Source: an uncultured Klebsiella sp. (GTDB lineage Bacteria; Pseudomonadota; Gammaproteobacteria; Enterobacterales; Enterobacteriaceae). Taken from it: a stretch of 7,238 nt of DNA. A model generated the notes under the pieces. It had not been told where the DNA came from. It saw only the letters and a list, made by a program, of their open reading frames with translations, and ran no database searches. Shown here one piece after another: positions 1 to 6,837 of this stretch (the stretch's first letter is position 1; every line of letters begins with the position of its first letter). Where the stretch lies: contig CABUCP010000159.1 in assembly GCA_902490055.1 (NCBI GenBank), positions 1 to 7,238 of the forward strand, given 5' to 3'. The translations under genes were made by a program, and so were the position numbers.

Positions 1-2045
1 CGTATCTCGTTGCACGTGACGCTCACGAGGGTCAGACACGTTCAAGCGGTGAACCCTATATCACGCACCCGGTAGCGGTAGCCTGCATTCTGGCCGAGAT
101 GAAACTCGACTACGAAACGCTGATGGCCGCACTGCTGCATGATGTGATTGAAGATACCCCCGCCACCTACCAGGACATGGAACAGCTTTTTGGTAAAAGC
201 GTCGCCGAACTGGTAGAGGGGGTGTCGAAACTTGATAAGCTCAAGTTCCGCGACAAGAAAGAGGCGCAGGCCGAAAACTTCCGCAAGATGATCATGGCGA
301 TGGTGCAGGATATCCGCGTCATCCTCATCAAACTTGCTGACCGCACCCACAATATGCGTACGCTGGGCTCGCTTCGCCCGGATAAACGCCGCCGCATCGC
401 CCGCGAAACGCTGGAAATTTACAGCCCGCTGGCGCACCGTTTAGGTATCCATCACATTAAAACCGAGCTCGAAGAGCTGGGCTTTGAAGCGTTGTACCCT
501 AACCGCTACCGCGTCATTAAAGAGGTGGTCAAAGCGGCGCGCGGCAACCGTAAAGAGATGATTCAAAAAATCCTCTCTGAAATCGAAGGGCGTTTGCAGG
601 AAGCGGGGATCCCCTGCCGCGTCAGCGGTCGCGAAAAGCATCTGTATTCTATTTACTGCAAAATGGTGCTCAAAGAGCAGCGTTTTCACTCGATCATGGA
701 TATCTACGCCTTCCGCGTTATCGTCCACGATCCCGATACCTGCTACCGCGTGCTTGGCCAAATGCACAGCCTCTATAAGCCACGTCCGGGTCGATTCAAA
801 GATTACATCGCCATTCCGAAAGCGAACGGCTATCAATCTTTGCACACCTCGATGATTGGCCCCCACGGAGTCCCGGTCGAGGTACAAATTCGTACCGAAG
901 ATATGGACCAGATGGCGGAAATGGGGGTTGCAGCGCACTGGGCTTATAAAGAGCACGGCGGCGAAAGCAGTACTACCGCGCAAATCCGCGCTCAGCGCTG
1001 GATGCAAAGCCTGCTGGAACTGCAGCAGAGCGCCGGTAGCTCCTTTGAATTTATCGAGAGCGTTAAATCCGATCTGTTCCCGGATGAGATTTACGTTTTC
1101 ACCCCGGAAGGGCGCATTGTCGAACTGCCTGCCGGCGCGACGCCGGTAGACTTCGCCTACGCGGTGCATACCGATATCGGCCATGCCTGCGTCGGCGCGC
1201 GCGTCGATCGCCAGCCGTATCCGCTGTCGCAGCCGCTGTCCAGCGGCCAGACCGTCGAGATCATCACCGCGCCGGGCGCGCGTCCGAATGCCGCATGGCT
1301 GAACTTCGTCGTCAGCTCGAAAGCCCGCGCCAAGATTCGCCAACTGCTGAAAAACCTCAAGCGCGACGACTCGGTAAGCCTCGGCCGCCGACTCCTCAAC
1401 CATGCGCTGGGCGGCAGCCGCAAGCTGGCAGAGATCCCGCCGGAGAACATCCAGCGCGAACTCGAACGCATGAAGCTGGCCTCGCTCGACGATCTGCTGG
1501 CGGAAATCGGTCTTGGCAACGCGATGAGCGTAGTGGTAGCGAAAAACCTGCAGCAGGGCGAAGCCTCTGCCGCACCGGTGCCGACCAATGCGTCGAACCA
1601 TGGCCATCTGCCGATCAAAGGCGCCGATGGCGTGCTGATCACCTTCGCCAAATGCTGTCGCCCGATTCCAGGGGACCCGATCATCGCTCACGTCAGTCCA
1701 GGCAAAGGGTTGGTTATCCACCATGAATCCTGTCGTAACATCCGCGGCTACCAGAAAGAGCCCGAGAAGTTTATGGCGGTCGAATGGGACAAAGAGACCG
1801 CGCAGGAATTTATCGCCGAAATTAAGGTGGATATGTTTAACCACCAGGGCGCGCTGGCCAACCTGACGGCCGCGATTAACACCGCCTCTTCCAACATTCA
1901 GAGCCTGAACACGGAAGAGAAAGATGGCCGCGTATACAGCGCCTTTATCCGCCTGACCGCACGTGACCGCGTGCACCTGGCGAATATCATGCGCAAAATC
2001 CGCGTCATGCCGGACGTGATTAAAGTCACCCGTAACCGAAATTAG
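1..2045 (+). CDS. spoT: SpoT, bifunctional (p)ppGpp synthetase/hydrolase (5' partial)
   Basis: SpoT is the RelA/SpoT-family enzyme that hydrolyses (p)ppGpp to GDP/GTP plus pyrophosphate and weakly synthesises it, setting the stringent response in the cytoplasm. The frame is open from base 3 (first full codon Tyr, matching about residue 27 of E. coli SpoT), so only about 26 N-terminal residues are missing. In that numbering the HD hydrolase domain has the catalytic pair H72-D73 in LLHDVIEDT. The synthetase domain keeps D259 (DIYAFRV) and E319 (EVQIRTED). A TGS domain begins near 387 (DEIYVFTPEG), the zinc-finger/RIS-like region has C577-C578 and C603 (HHESC), and an ACT domain runs from about 630 to the end. 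The full protein would be about 706 residues against 702 in E. coli. The extra residues are one Gly in HGGESS and about three in the linker near 543-558. It is normally downstream of rpoZ. No lesion is seen. Confidence 0.97.
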   Translation, partial: YLVARDAHEGQTRSSGEPYITHPVAVACILAEMKLDYETLMAALLHDVIEDTPATYQDMEQLFGKSVAELVEGVSKLDKLKFRDKKEAQAENFRKMIMAMVQDIRVILIKLADRTHNMRTLGSLRPDKRRRIARETLEIYSPLAHRLGIHHIKTELEELGFEALYPNRYRVIKEVVKAARGNRKEMIQKILSEIEGRLQEAGIPCRVSGREKHLYSIYCKMVLKEQRFHSIMDIYAFRVIVHDPDTCYRVLGQMHSLYKPRPGRFKDYIAIPKANGYQSLHTSMIGPHGVPVEVQIRTEDMDQMAEMGVAAHWAYKEHGGESSTTAQIRAQRWMQSLLELQQSAGSSFEFIESVKSDLFPDEIYVFTPEGRIVELPAGATPVDFAYAVHTDIGHACVGARVDRQPYPLSQPLSSGQTVEIITAPGARPNAAWLNFVVSSKARAKIRQLLKNLKRDDSVSLGRRLLNHALGGSRKLAEIPPENIQRELERMKLASLDDLLAEIGLGNAMSVVVAKNLQQGEASAAPVPTNASNHGHLPIKGADGVLITFAKCCRPIPGDPIIAHVSPGKGLVIHHESCRNIRGYQKEPEKFMAVEWDKETAQEFIAEIKVDMFNHQGALANLTAAINTASSNIQSLNTEEKDGRVYSAFIRLTARDRVHLANIMRKIRVMPDVIKVTRNRN

Positions 2046-2047
2046 CT

Positions 2048-2157
2048 CTTAGACAAAATTATTCGCATGCATCAAGGCGGCGCCATAAGGGGCGAGGCTC
2101 AGGGATGGGCCGAGTAATCCGCAGCGATTAAAGAGGTAATTCGAAGGATGAAATATA
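2048..2157. repeat. ERIC-like (IRU) intergenic repeat between spoT and trmH
   Basis: This non-coding spacer resembles an enterobacterial repetitive intergenic consensus element from end to end, judged against the consensus from memory. The left end (2056-2081) has AAATTATTCG, then GCAT, then AAGGCGGC, in the order and spacing of the ERIC left end. The right end (2120-2157) has CGCAGC, then TTCGAAGGATG and a terminal TATA, like the ERIC right end. The middle is shorter than the canonical core and diverged. It keeps a small central hairpin, GGCTC (2096-2100) with GGGCC (2107-2111, one G-U pair). A GCGG/CCGC pair (2077-2080 with 2119-2122) can close outside it. The total is about 110 bp against the usual 126-127 bp. 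The exact left boundary is uncertain by a few bases. It could instead be a lineage-specific relative of ERIC. Confidence 0.62.
2144..2148 (+). promoter_or_regulatory. trmH ribosome binding site inside the ERIC-like right end
   Basis: AAGGA lies 9 bases before the trmH ATG at 2158 and is the only purine-rich Shine-Dalgarno match close to that start. It is part of the TTCGAAGGATG block that matches the right end of ERIC, so the repeat appears to supply the ribosome binding site. The terminal TATA of the repeat (2154-2157) directly abuts the start codon. Confidence 0.6.
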
Positions 2158-2847
2158 ATGAATTCACAGCGTTATGCGCGTATCTGCGAGATGCTCGCCA
2201 GGCGTCAGCCCGACCTGACGGTCTGCATGGAACAGGTGCATAAACCCCATAACGTCTCTGCGGTCATCCGCACCGCAGACGCCATTGGCGTGCATGAAGT
2301 GCACGCTATTTGGCCCAGCAGCCGCATGCGCACCATGGTCTCTGCCGCCGCAGGCAGCAACAGCTGGGTGCAGGTGAAAACGCACCGCACTATCGGCGAT
2401 GCCGTCAGCCACTTAAAAGGCCAGGGCATGCAAATCCTCGCGACGCACCTTTCCGACAAAGCGATCGATTTCCGTGAAATCGACTATACGCGTCCGACCT
2501 GCATCTTGATGGGTCAGGAGAAAACCGGCATTACCCAGGAAGCGCTGGCGCTGGCAGACCAGGACATCATCATCCCGATGGTCGGCATGGTGCAGTCGCT
2601 GAACGTCTCCGTCGCCTCGGCCCTTATTCTGTACGAAGCACAGCGCCAGCGGCAGAATGCCGGCATGTATAAACGCGTCAACAGCATGCTGCCGCCGGAA
2701 GAGCAGCAGCGGCTATTGTTCGAAGGCGGCTATCCGGTGCTGGCACGCGTCGCAAAACAAAAAGGCCTGCCTTATCCCCACGTCAACGAGCAGGGCGAAG
2801 TCGAAGCCGATGCCGCGTGGTGGGCAACCATGCAGGCGGCGAGGTAA
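2158..2847 (+). CDS. trmH: TrmH, tRNA (guanosine-18-2'-O)-methyltransferase
   Basis: TrmH (formerly SpoU) transfers a methyl group from S-adenosylmethionine to the 2'-hydroxyl of G18 in the tRNA D-loop. It is a SPOUT-superfamily enzyme whose trefoil knot binds the cofactor. The 229-residue length equals that of E. coli TrmH and the sequence is collinear throughout. Motif 1 is at about 28-45 (HKPHNVSAVIRTADAIGV, with N32 and R38). Motif 2 is at 115-126 (CILMGQEKTGIT). Motif 3 is at about 137-160 (IIIPMVGMVQSLNVSVASA), the knot region. The ATG at 2158 is chosen because the N-terminus (MNSQRYARICEML) aligns with the E. coli start. It sits third in the rpoZ-spoT-trmH-recG operon. Unlike E. coli, it is separated from spoT by a repeat-like spacer, so translational coupling to spoT is probably lost, while coupling to recG downstream remains. 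Confidence 0.97.
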   Translation: MNSQRYARICEMLARRQPDLTVCMEQVHKPHNVSAVIRTADAIGVHEVHAIWPSSRMRTMVSAAAGSNSWVQVKTHRTIGDAVSHLKGQGMQILATHLSDKAIDFREIDYTRPTCILMGQEKTGITQEALALADQDIIIPMVGMVQSLNVSVASALILYEAQRQRQNAGMYKRVNSMLPPEEQQRLLFEGGYPVLARVAKQKGLPYPHVNEQGEVEADAAWWATMQAAR

Positions 2848-2852
2848 ATCCA

Positions 2853-4934
2853 ATGTCAGGCCGCCTGTTAGATGCCGTCCCGCTCAACTCGCTGACCGGC
2901 GTTGGCGCCGCACAGAGCAGCAAACTAGCGAAAATCGGCCTGCATACGGTTCAGGACCTGTTATTACACCTACCGCTGCGCTACGAAGATCGTACCCATC
3001 TGTATCAAATCGGCGAACTGCTGCCGGGCGTTTACGCCACCGTAGAGGGTGAAGTCCTCAACAGTAATATCACCTTCGGCGGCCGCCGGATGATGACCTG
3101 TCAAATCAGCGACGGTTCCGGCATCCTGACCATGCGTTTTTTCAACTTCAACGCGGCGATGAAAAACAGCCTGGCGACCGGCCGTCGGGTGCTGGCCTAC
3201 GGCGAAGCCAAGCGCGGTAAGTTCGGCGCGGAGATGATCCATCCGGAGTATCGCGTGCAGGGCGATATGAGCACGCCGGAATTGCAGGAAACCTTAACGC
3301 CGGTCTATCCGACGACCGAAGGCATTAAGCAGGCGACGCTGCGCAAGCTGACCGATCAGGCGCTTGAGCTGCTGGAGACCTGCGCCATTAGCGAACTGCT
3401 GCCGCCGGAGCTGGCGCAGGGGATGATGAGTCTGCCGGAGGCGCTGCGTACGCTGCACCGCCCGCCGCCGTCGCTACAGCTCAGCGACCTCGAAAGCGGT
3501 AAACATCCGGCGCAGCAGCGCTTGATTCTGGAAGAACTGCTGGCGCACAACCTCAGCATGCTGGCAGTCCGCGCCGGCGCACAGCGCTATCACGCCCTGC
3601 CGCTCAGCGCCAACGATACGCTGAAAAATCAGCTACTCGCCTCCCTGCCCTTTAAACCGACCGGCGCGCAGGCGCGAGTCACCGCCGAGATCGAGCGCGA
3701 TATGGCGCTGGACGTGCCGATGATGCGCCTGGTTCAGGGCGACGTCGGATCCGGTAAAACGCTGGTTGCCGCGCTGGCCGCGCTGCGCGCTATCGCCCAC
3801 GGTAAACAGGTGGCGCTGATGGCGCCGACCGAACTGCTGGCCGAGCAGCATGCCAATAACTTCCGCAGCTGGTTTGCGCCGCTGGGCATTGAAGTCGGCT
3901 GGCTGGCGGGCAAGCAGAAAGGCAAAGCGCGGCAGGCGCAGCAGGACGCTATCGCCAACGGCGAAGTACAGATGATTGTCGGCACCCACGCGATTTTCCA
4001 GGAGCAGGTGCAGTTTAACGGCCTGGCGCTGGTTATCATCGACGAACAGCACCGCTTCGGCGTCCATCAACGCCTGGCGCTGTGGGAGAAGGGGCAGCAG
4101 CAGGGATTCCACCCGCATCAGCTAATCATGACCGCCACGCCAATTCCCCGCACCCTGGCGATGACCGCCTATGCCGACCTCGATACCTCGGTTATCGACG
4201 AGCTACCGCCGGGCCGTACCCCGGTAACCACCGTCGCTATCCCGGACACCCGGCGCAGCGATATTATCGACCGCGTGCGCAACGCCTGTACCCACGAAGG
4301 CCGCCAGGCCTATTGGGTCTGTACGCTGATTGAAGAGTCCGACCTGCTGGAAGCGCAGGCGGCGGAAGCCACCTGGGAAGAGCTCAAGCTGGCGCTGCCG
4401 GAACTCAATATCGGCCTCGTCCACGGGCGCATGAAACCGGCGGAGAAGCAGGCGGTGATGCAGGCCTTCAAACAGGGTGAGATGCACCTTCTGGTTGCGA
4501 CCACGGTGATTGAAGTCGGCGTCGACGTCCCTAACTCGAGCCTGATGATTATCGAAAACCCGGAGCGTCTGGGCCTGGCGCAGTTGCACCAGCTCCGCGG
4601 GCGCGTCGGGCGCGGCGCCGTCGCTTCCCACTGCGTGCTACTCTATAAATCGCCGCTTTCCAAAACGGCGCAGAAGCGCCTGCAGGTATTGCGCGACAGC
4701 AACGACGGTTTCGTCATCGCCCAAAAAGACCTCGAGATCCGCGGCCCGGGCGAACTACTGGGAACCCGTCAGACCGGCAACGCCGAGTTTAAAGTCGCGG
4801 ATTTGCTGCGCGATCAGGCCATGATCCCCGACGTTCAGCGCATCGCGCGCCATATTCACGAACGCTATCCGCTGCAGGCACAGGCGCTTATCGAGCGCTG
4901 GATGCCGGAAACCGAACGCTATTCCAACGCGTAG
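2853..4934 (+). CDS. recG: RecG, ATP-dependent DNA helicase/translocase
   Basis: RecG is a superfamily 2 double-stranded DNA translocase that reverses stalled replication forks, branch-migrates Holliday junctions and unwinds R- and D-loops. The predicted protein is 693 residues, as in E. coli. An N-terminal wedge region with OB fold (about 1-270) precedes the helicase core. Core motifs are Walker A GDVGSGKT (296-303, K302), Walker B DEQH (397-400), motif III TATPIPRT (from 427) and motif VI QLRGRVGRG (580-588). The TRG translocation region and the conserved C-terminal ERYSNA follow. The start at 2853 (MSGRLLDAVPL) is preferred over the in-frame ATG at 2817 because it matches the family start. 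It also leaves a 5 bp gap after trmH, and its ribosome site GAGG (2841-2844) lies in the last trmH codons, indicating translational coupling. In E. coli the next gene is gltS, convergent; here it is glpX on the same strand. Confidence 0.97.
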   Translation: MSGRLLDAVPLNSLTGVGAAQSSKLAKIGLHTVQDLLLHLPLRYEDRTHLYQIGELLPGVYATVEGEVLNSNITFGGRRMMTCQISDGSGILTMRFFNFNAAMKNSLATGRRVLAYGEAKRGKFGAEMIHPEYRVQGDMSTPELQETLTPVYPTTEGIKQATLRKLTDQALELLETCAISELLPPELAQGMMSLPEALRTLHRPPPSLQLSDLESGKHPAQQRLILEELLAHNLSMLAVRAGAQRYHALPLSANDTLKNQLLASLPFKPTGAQARVTAEIERDMALDVPMMRLVQGDVGSGKTLVAALAALRAIAHGKQVALMAPTELLAEQHANNFRSWFAPLGIEVGWLAGKQKGKARQAQQDAIANGEVQMIVGTHAIFQEQVQFNGLALVIIDEQHRFGVHQRLALWEKGQQQGFHPHQLIMTATPIPRTLAMTAYADLDTSVIDELPPGRTPVTTVAIPDTRRSDIIDRVRNACTHEGRQAYWVCTLIEESDLLEAQAAEATWEELKLALPELNIGLVHGRMKPAEKQAVMQAFKQGEMHLLVATTVIEVGVDVPNSSLMIIENPERLGLAQLHQLRGRVGRGAVASHCVLLYKSPLSKTAQKRLQVLRDSNDGFVIAQKDLEIRGPGELLGTRQTGNAEFKVADLLRDQAMIPDVQRIARHIHERYPLQAQALIERWMPETERYSNA

Positions 4935-4966
4935 CGCGTCCTCTTGCCGCGCTACGGGCAACTTTT
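4930..4966 (+). terminator. Hairpin at the recG stop, possible weak terminator
   Basis: A perfect 9 bp inverted repeat, CGTAGCGCG (4930-4938) and CGCGCTACG (4948-4956), encloses a 9-base loop and contains the recG TAG stop. A TTTT run (4963-4966) follows after six non-U bases, so the hairpin-to-U spacing is poor for an intrinsic terminator. It may attenuate transcription from recG into glpX, stabilise the recG 3' end, or be a remnant of the terminator that used to end the operon. The perfect stem is plain in the sequence; its role is a guess. Confidence 0.38.
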
Positions 4967-4984
4967 CTACACAACGAGTGGATT

Positions 4985-5995
4985 ATGAAACGAGAACTGG
5001 CCATCGAATTTTCGCGTGTCACCGAAGCCGCCGCGCTGGCGGGCTACAAATGGTTGGGTCGCGGCGATAAAAACACCGCCGACGGCGCAGCGGTTAACGC
5101 CATGCGTATTATGCTTAACCTCGTCAATATCGACGGCACCATCGTCATCGGCGAGGGAGAAATCGATGAAGCGCCGATGCTCTATATCGGCGAAAAAGTC
5201 GGCACCGGCAATGGCGATGCGGTCGATATCGCCGTCGATCCGATTGAAGGTACCCGCATGACGGCAATGGGCCAGGCTAACGCGCTGGCGGTGATGGCGG
5301 TGGGCGATAAAGGCTGCTTCCTCAACGCGCCGGATATGTACATGGAAAAGCTGATTGTCGGCCCGGGCGCCAAAGGCGCCATCGACCTGAATCTGCCGCT
5401 GGAAGAGAACCTGCGCAACATCGCCCGCGCGCTGAATAAGCCGCTTGCCGAGCTGACCGTCACCGTACTGGCAAAACCGCGCCACGACGCGGTCATTGCG
5501 CAACTGCAGCAGTTGGGCGTGCGCGTATTCGCCATTCCGGATGGCGACGTCGCGGCCTCTATTCTGACCTGCATGCCGGATAGCGAAGTCGATGTGCTGT
5601 ACGGCATCGGCGGCGCGCCGGAAGGCGTCGTTTCTGCGGCGGTGATCCGCGCGCTGGACGGCGATATGCAGGGCCGCCTGCTGGCTCGCCACCACGTCAA
5701 AGGCGATAACGAAGAGAACCGCCGCATCGGTGAAAATGAACTGGCGCGCTGCAAAACGATGGGTATCGAAGCGGGTAAAGTGCTGCGTCTCGACGAAATG
5801 GCGCGTAGCGATAATGTCGTGTTCTCCGCCACCGGGATCACCAAAGGCGATCTGCTGGACGGCATCACCCGCAAGGGCAATATGGCGACCACTGAAACGC
5901 TGCTGATCCGCGGCAAATCGCGCACCATCCGCCGCATTCAGTCGATTCACTATCTCGATCGCAAAGACCCGGATATCCAGCAGCACATCCTGTAA
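4985..5995 (+). CDS. glpX: GlpX, class II fructose-1,6-bisphosphatase
   Basis: GlpX hydrolyses fructose 1,6-bisphosphate to fructose 6-phosphate and phosphate in gluconeogenesis, using Mn2+. It is unrelated in sequence to class I Fbp. The protein is 336 residues, the same as E. coli GlpX, and nearly identical to it, so it is GlpX rather than the paralogue YggF. The active-site and metal residues reported for the family are present: D33, E57 (IGEGEIDEAP), D85, E88 and T90 (DPIEGT) and E213 (GGAPEGVV). The start has a modest ribosome site, GAG, at 4976-4978. In E. coli it is the third gene of glpFKX, under GlpR and CRP control. Here the gene immediately upstream is recG, 50 bp away on the same strand. 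No strong promoter or operator is visible in that gap, so expression may depend on readthrough from the recG operon or on sites inside recG. The gene itself is intact. Confidence 0.96.
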   Translation: MKRELAIEFSRVTEAAALAGYKWLGRGDKNTADGAAVNAMRIMLNLVNIDGTIVIGEGEIDEAPMLYIGEKVGTGNGDAVDIAVDPIEGTRMTAMGQANALAVMAVGDKGCFLNAPDMYMEKLIVGPGAKGAIDLNLPLEENLRNIARALNKPLAELTVTVLAKPRHDAVIAQLQQLGVRVFAIPDGDVAASILTCMPDSEVDVLYGIGGAPEGVVSAAVIRALDGDMQGRLLARHHVKGDNEENRRIGENELARCKTMGIEAGKVLRLDEMARSDNVVFSATGITKGDLLDGITRKGNMATTETLLIRGKSRTIRRIQSIHYLDRKDPDIQQHIL

Positions 5996-5998
5996 AAC

Positions 5999-6017
5999 AT
6001 TTGATCAATCGAGCTTT
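5999..6017 (-). promoter_or_regulatory. Candidate SoxS/MarA/Rob box for fpr
   Basis: On the minus strand these 19 bases read AAAGCTCGATTGATCAAAT. They match 12 of the 14 defined positions of the marbox consensus AYnGCACnnWnnRYYAAAY; the misses are the Y at position 2 and the A at position 6. In E. coli, fpr is a SoxRS-regulon gene with an upstream box in the backward orientation (class I), and this orientation relative to fpr agrees. A weak -35-like TGGAAA (6033-6038) and -10-like TAAAGA (6055-6060) lie 15 and 37 bp further downstream. These core elements are poor matches, as is common for activated promoters, and are not certain. Confidence 0.6.
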
Positions 6018-6038
6018 CCAGCCTTTTCGGGCTGGAAA
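6015..6038 (+). terminator. Hairpin between glpX and fpr, candidate glpX terminator
   Basis: TTTCCAGCC (6015-6023) and GGCTGGAAA (6030-6038) form a perfect 9 bp stem with a six-base TTTTCG loop, 20 bases after the glpX stop. The following bases (TCTTCT) are only moderately U-rich, so it may be a weak or partial terminator. Its left arm overlaps the last three bases of the candidate marbox and its right arm overlaps the possible -35 of fpr. Confidence 0.5.
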
Positions 6039-6077
6039 TCTTCTGCCGTCGCGGTAAAGATAGGCTGACGAGACTGA

Positions 6078-6083
6078 AAGGAG
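6078..6083 (+). promoter_or_regulatory. fpr ribosome binding site
   Basis: AAGGAG lies 7 bases before the fpr ATG at 6091. It is the strongest Shine-Dalgarno match in the window and fixes this start. Confidence 0.85.
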
Positions 6084-6090
6084 AGACGCA

Positions 6091-6837
6091 ATGGCAAACT
6101 GGGTTACAGGTAAAGTTGTCAAAATACAAAACTGGACTGATGCACTGTTTAGCCTCACCGTTCACGCACCGGTTGAGCCATTCACCGCTGGGCAGTTTGC
6201 TAAACTGGGCCTGGATGTGGACGGCGAACGCGTGCAGCGCGCCTACTCCTACGTCAACGCCCCCAGCAACCCTGACCTTGAGTTTTATCTGGTGACGGTT
6301 CCGGAAGGCAAACTTAGCCCACGTCTGGCCGCGCTGAAGCCGGGAGATGACGTGCAGATTGTCAGCGAAGCCGCCGGCTTCTTCGTGCTGGAAGAAGTGC
6401 CGGACTGCGATACGCTGTGGATGCTCGCTACCGGCACGGCGATTGGCCCGTACCTGTCGATTCTGGAAGAAGGGAAAGACCTGGATCGCTTCAAAAACCT
6501 GGTGCTGGTGCATGCGGCGCGCTACGCCGCCGACCTCAGCTATTTGCCGCAGATGCGCGAGCTGGAGCAGCGCTACGCCGGCAAATTGCGTATCCAGACC
6601 GTGGTTAGCCGCGAGACAGCGGAAGGCTCACTGACTGGCCGGGTGCCGTTCCTGATTGAAACCGGCGCGCTGGAAGAGGCCGTTGGCCTGCCGATGAGCG
6701 CCGAAACCAGCCATGTCATGCTGTGCGGCAACCCGCAGATGGTGCGCGATACCCAACAGCTGTTGAAAGAAACCCGGCAGATGACCAAACACCTGCGCCG
6801 CCGACCGGGGCATATGACTGCAGAACATTACTGGTAA
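6091..6837 (+). CDS. fpr: Fpr, ferredoxin/flavodoxin-NADP+ reductase
   Basis: Fpr is a cytoplasmic FAD enzyme that moves electrons from NADPH to flavodoxin or ferredoxin, supplying radical-SAM enzymes, class III ribonucleotide reductase activation, iron-sulphur repair and other reductive steps. The length of 248 residues equals E. coli Fpr. The N-terminal FAD domain carries the RAYS motif (50-53). The C-terminal NADP+ domain has MLATGTAIGP (111-120), the HAARY segment with R144, and MLCGNPQM (210-217). The C-terminal YW is kept; the last Trp of E. coli Fpr stacks on the flavin. It follows glpX by 95 bp as in E. coli. It probably has its own SoxS/MarA/Rob-activated promoter from the box at 5999-6017. 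It ends immediately against the convergent DUF805 gene. Confidence 0.97.
   Translation: MANWVTGKVVKIQNWTDALFSLTVHAPVEPFTAGQFAKLGLDVDGERVQRAYSYVNAPSNPDLEFYLVTVPEGKLSPRLAALKPGDDVQIVSEAAGFFVLEEVPDCDTLWMLATGTAIGPYLSILEEGKDLDRFKNLVLVHAARYAADLSYLPQMRELEQRYAGKLRIQTVVSRETAEGSLTGRVPFLIETGALEEAVGLPMSAETSHVMLCGNPQMVRDTQQLLKETRQMTKHLRRRPGHMTAEHYW

Noticed and set aside
441..1976. 511-codon antisense open frame over spoT
   Set aside because: It is a by-product of GC-rich third positions in a conserved sense gene; no recognisable protein family or ribosome site.
99..2045. Treating the ATG at 99 as the start of spoT
   Set aside because: The same frame is open to base 3 and encodes the conserved SpoT N-terminal segment (YLVARDAHEGQT and onward), so the gene is simply cut by the window edge.
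2050..2075. Possible promoter in the left end of the ERIC-like spacer (TTAGAC-like -35)
   Set aside because: No convincing -10 at the right distance; AT-rich ERIC ends give such matches by chance.
2817..2852. Longer recG start at the ATG at 2817
   Set aside because: The extra 12 residues match nothing in RecG and would overlap trmH; the ATG at 2853 matches the family N-terminus and has GAGG at a good distance.
4944..4971. Possible glpX promoter: TTGCCG (4944-4949) with TCTACA (4966-4971)
   Set aside because: The -10 match is only 3 of 6, spacing is 16 bp, and the -35 lies in the hairpin; too weak to annotate.
4967..5986. 339-codon antisense open frame over glpX
   Set aside because: Composition is that of a reverse-frame shadow; the sense frame is unmistakably GlpX with all active-site residues.
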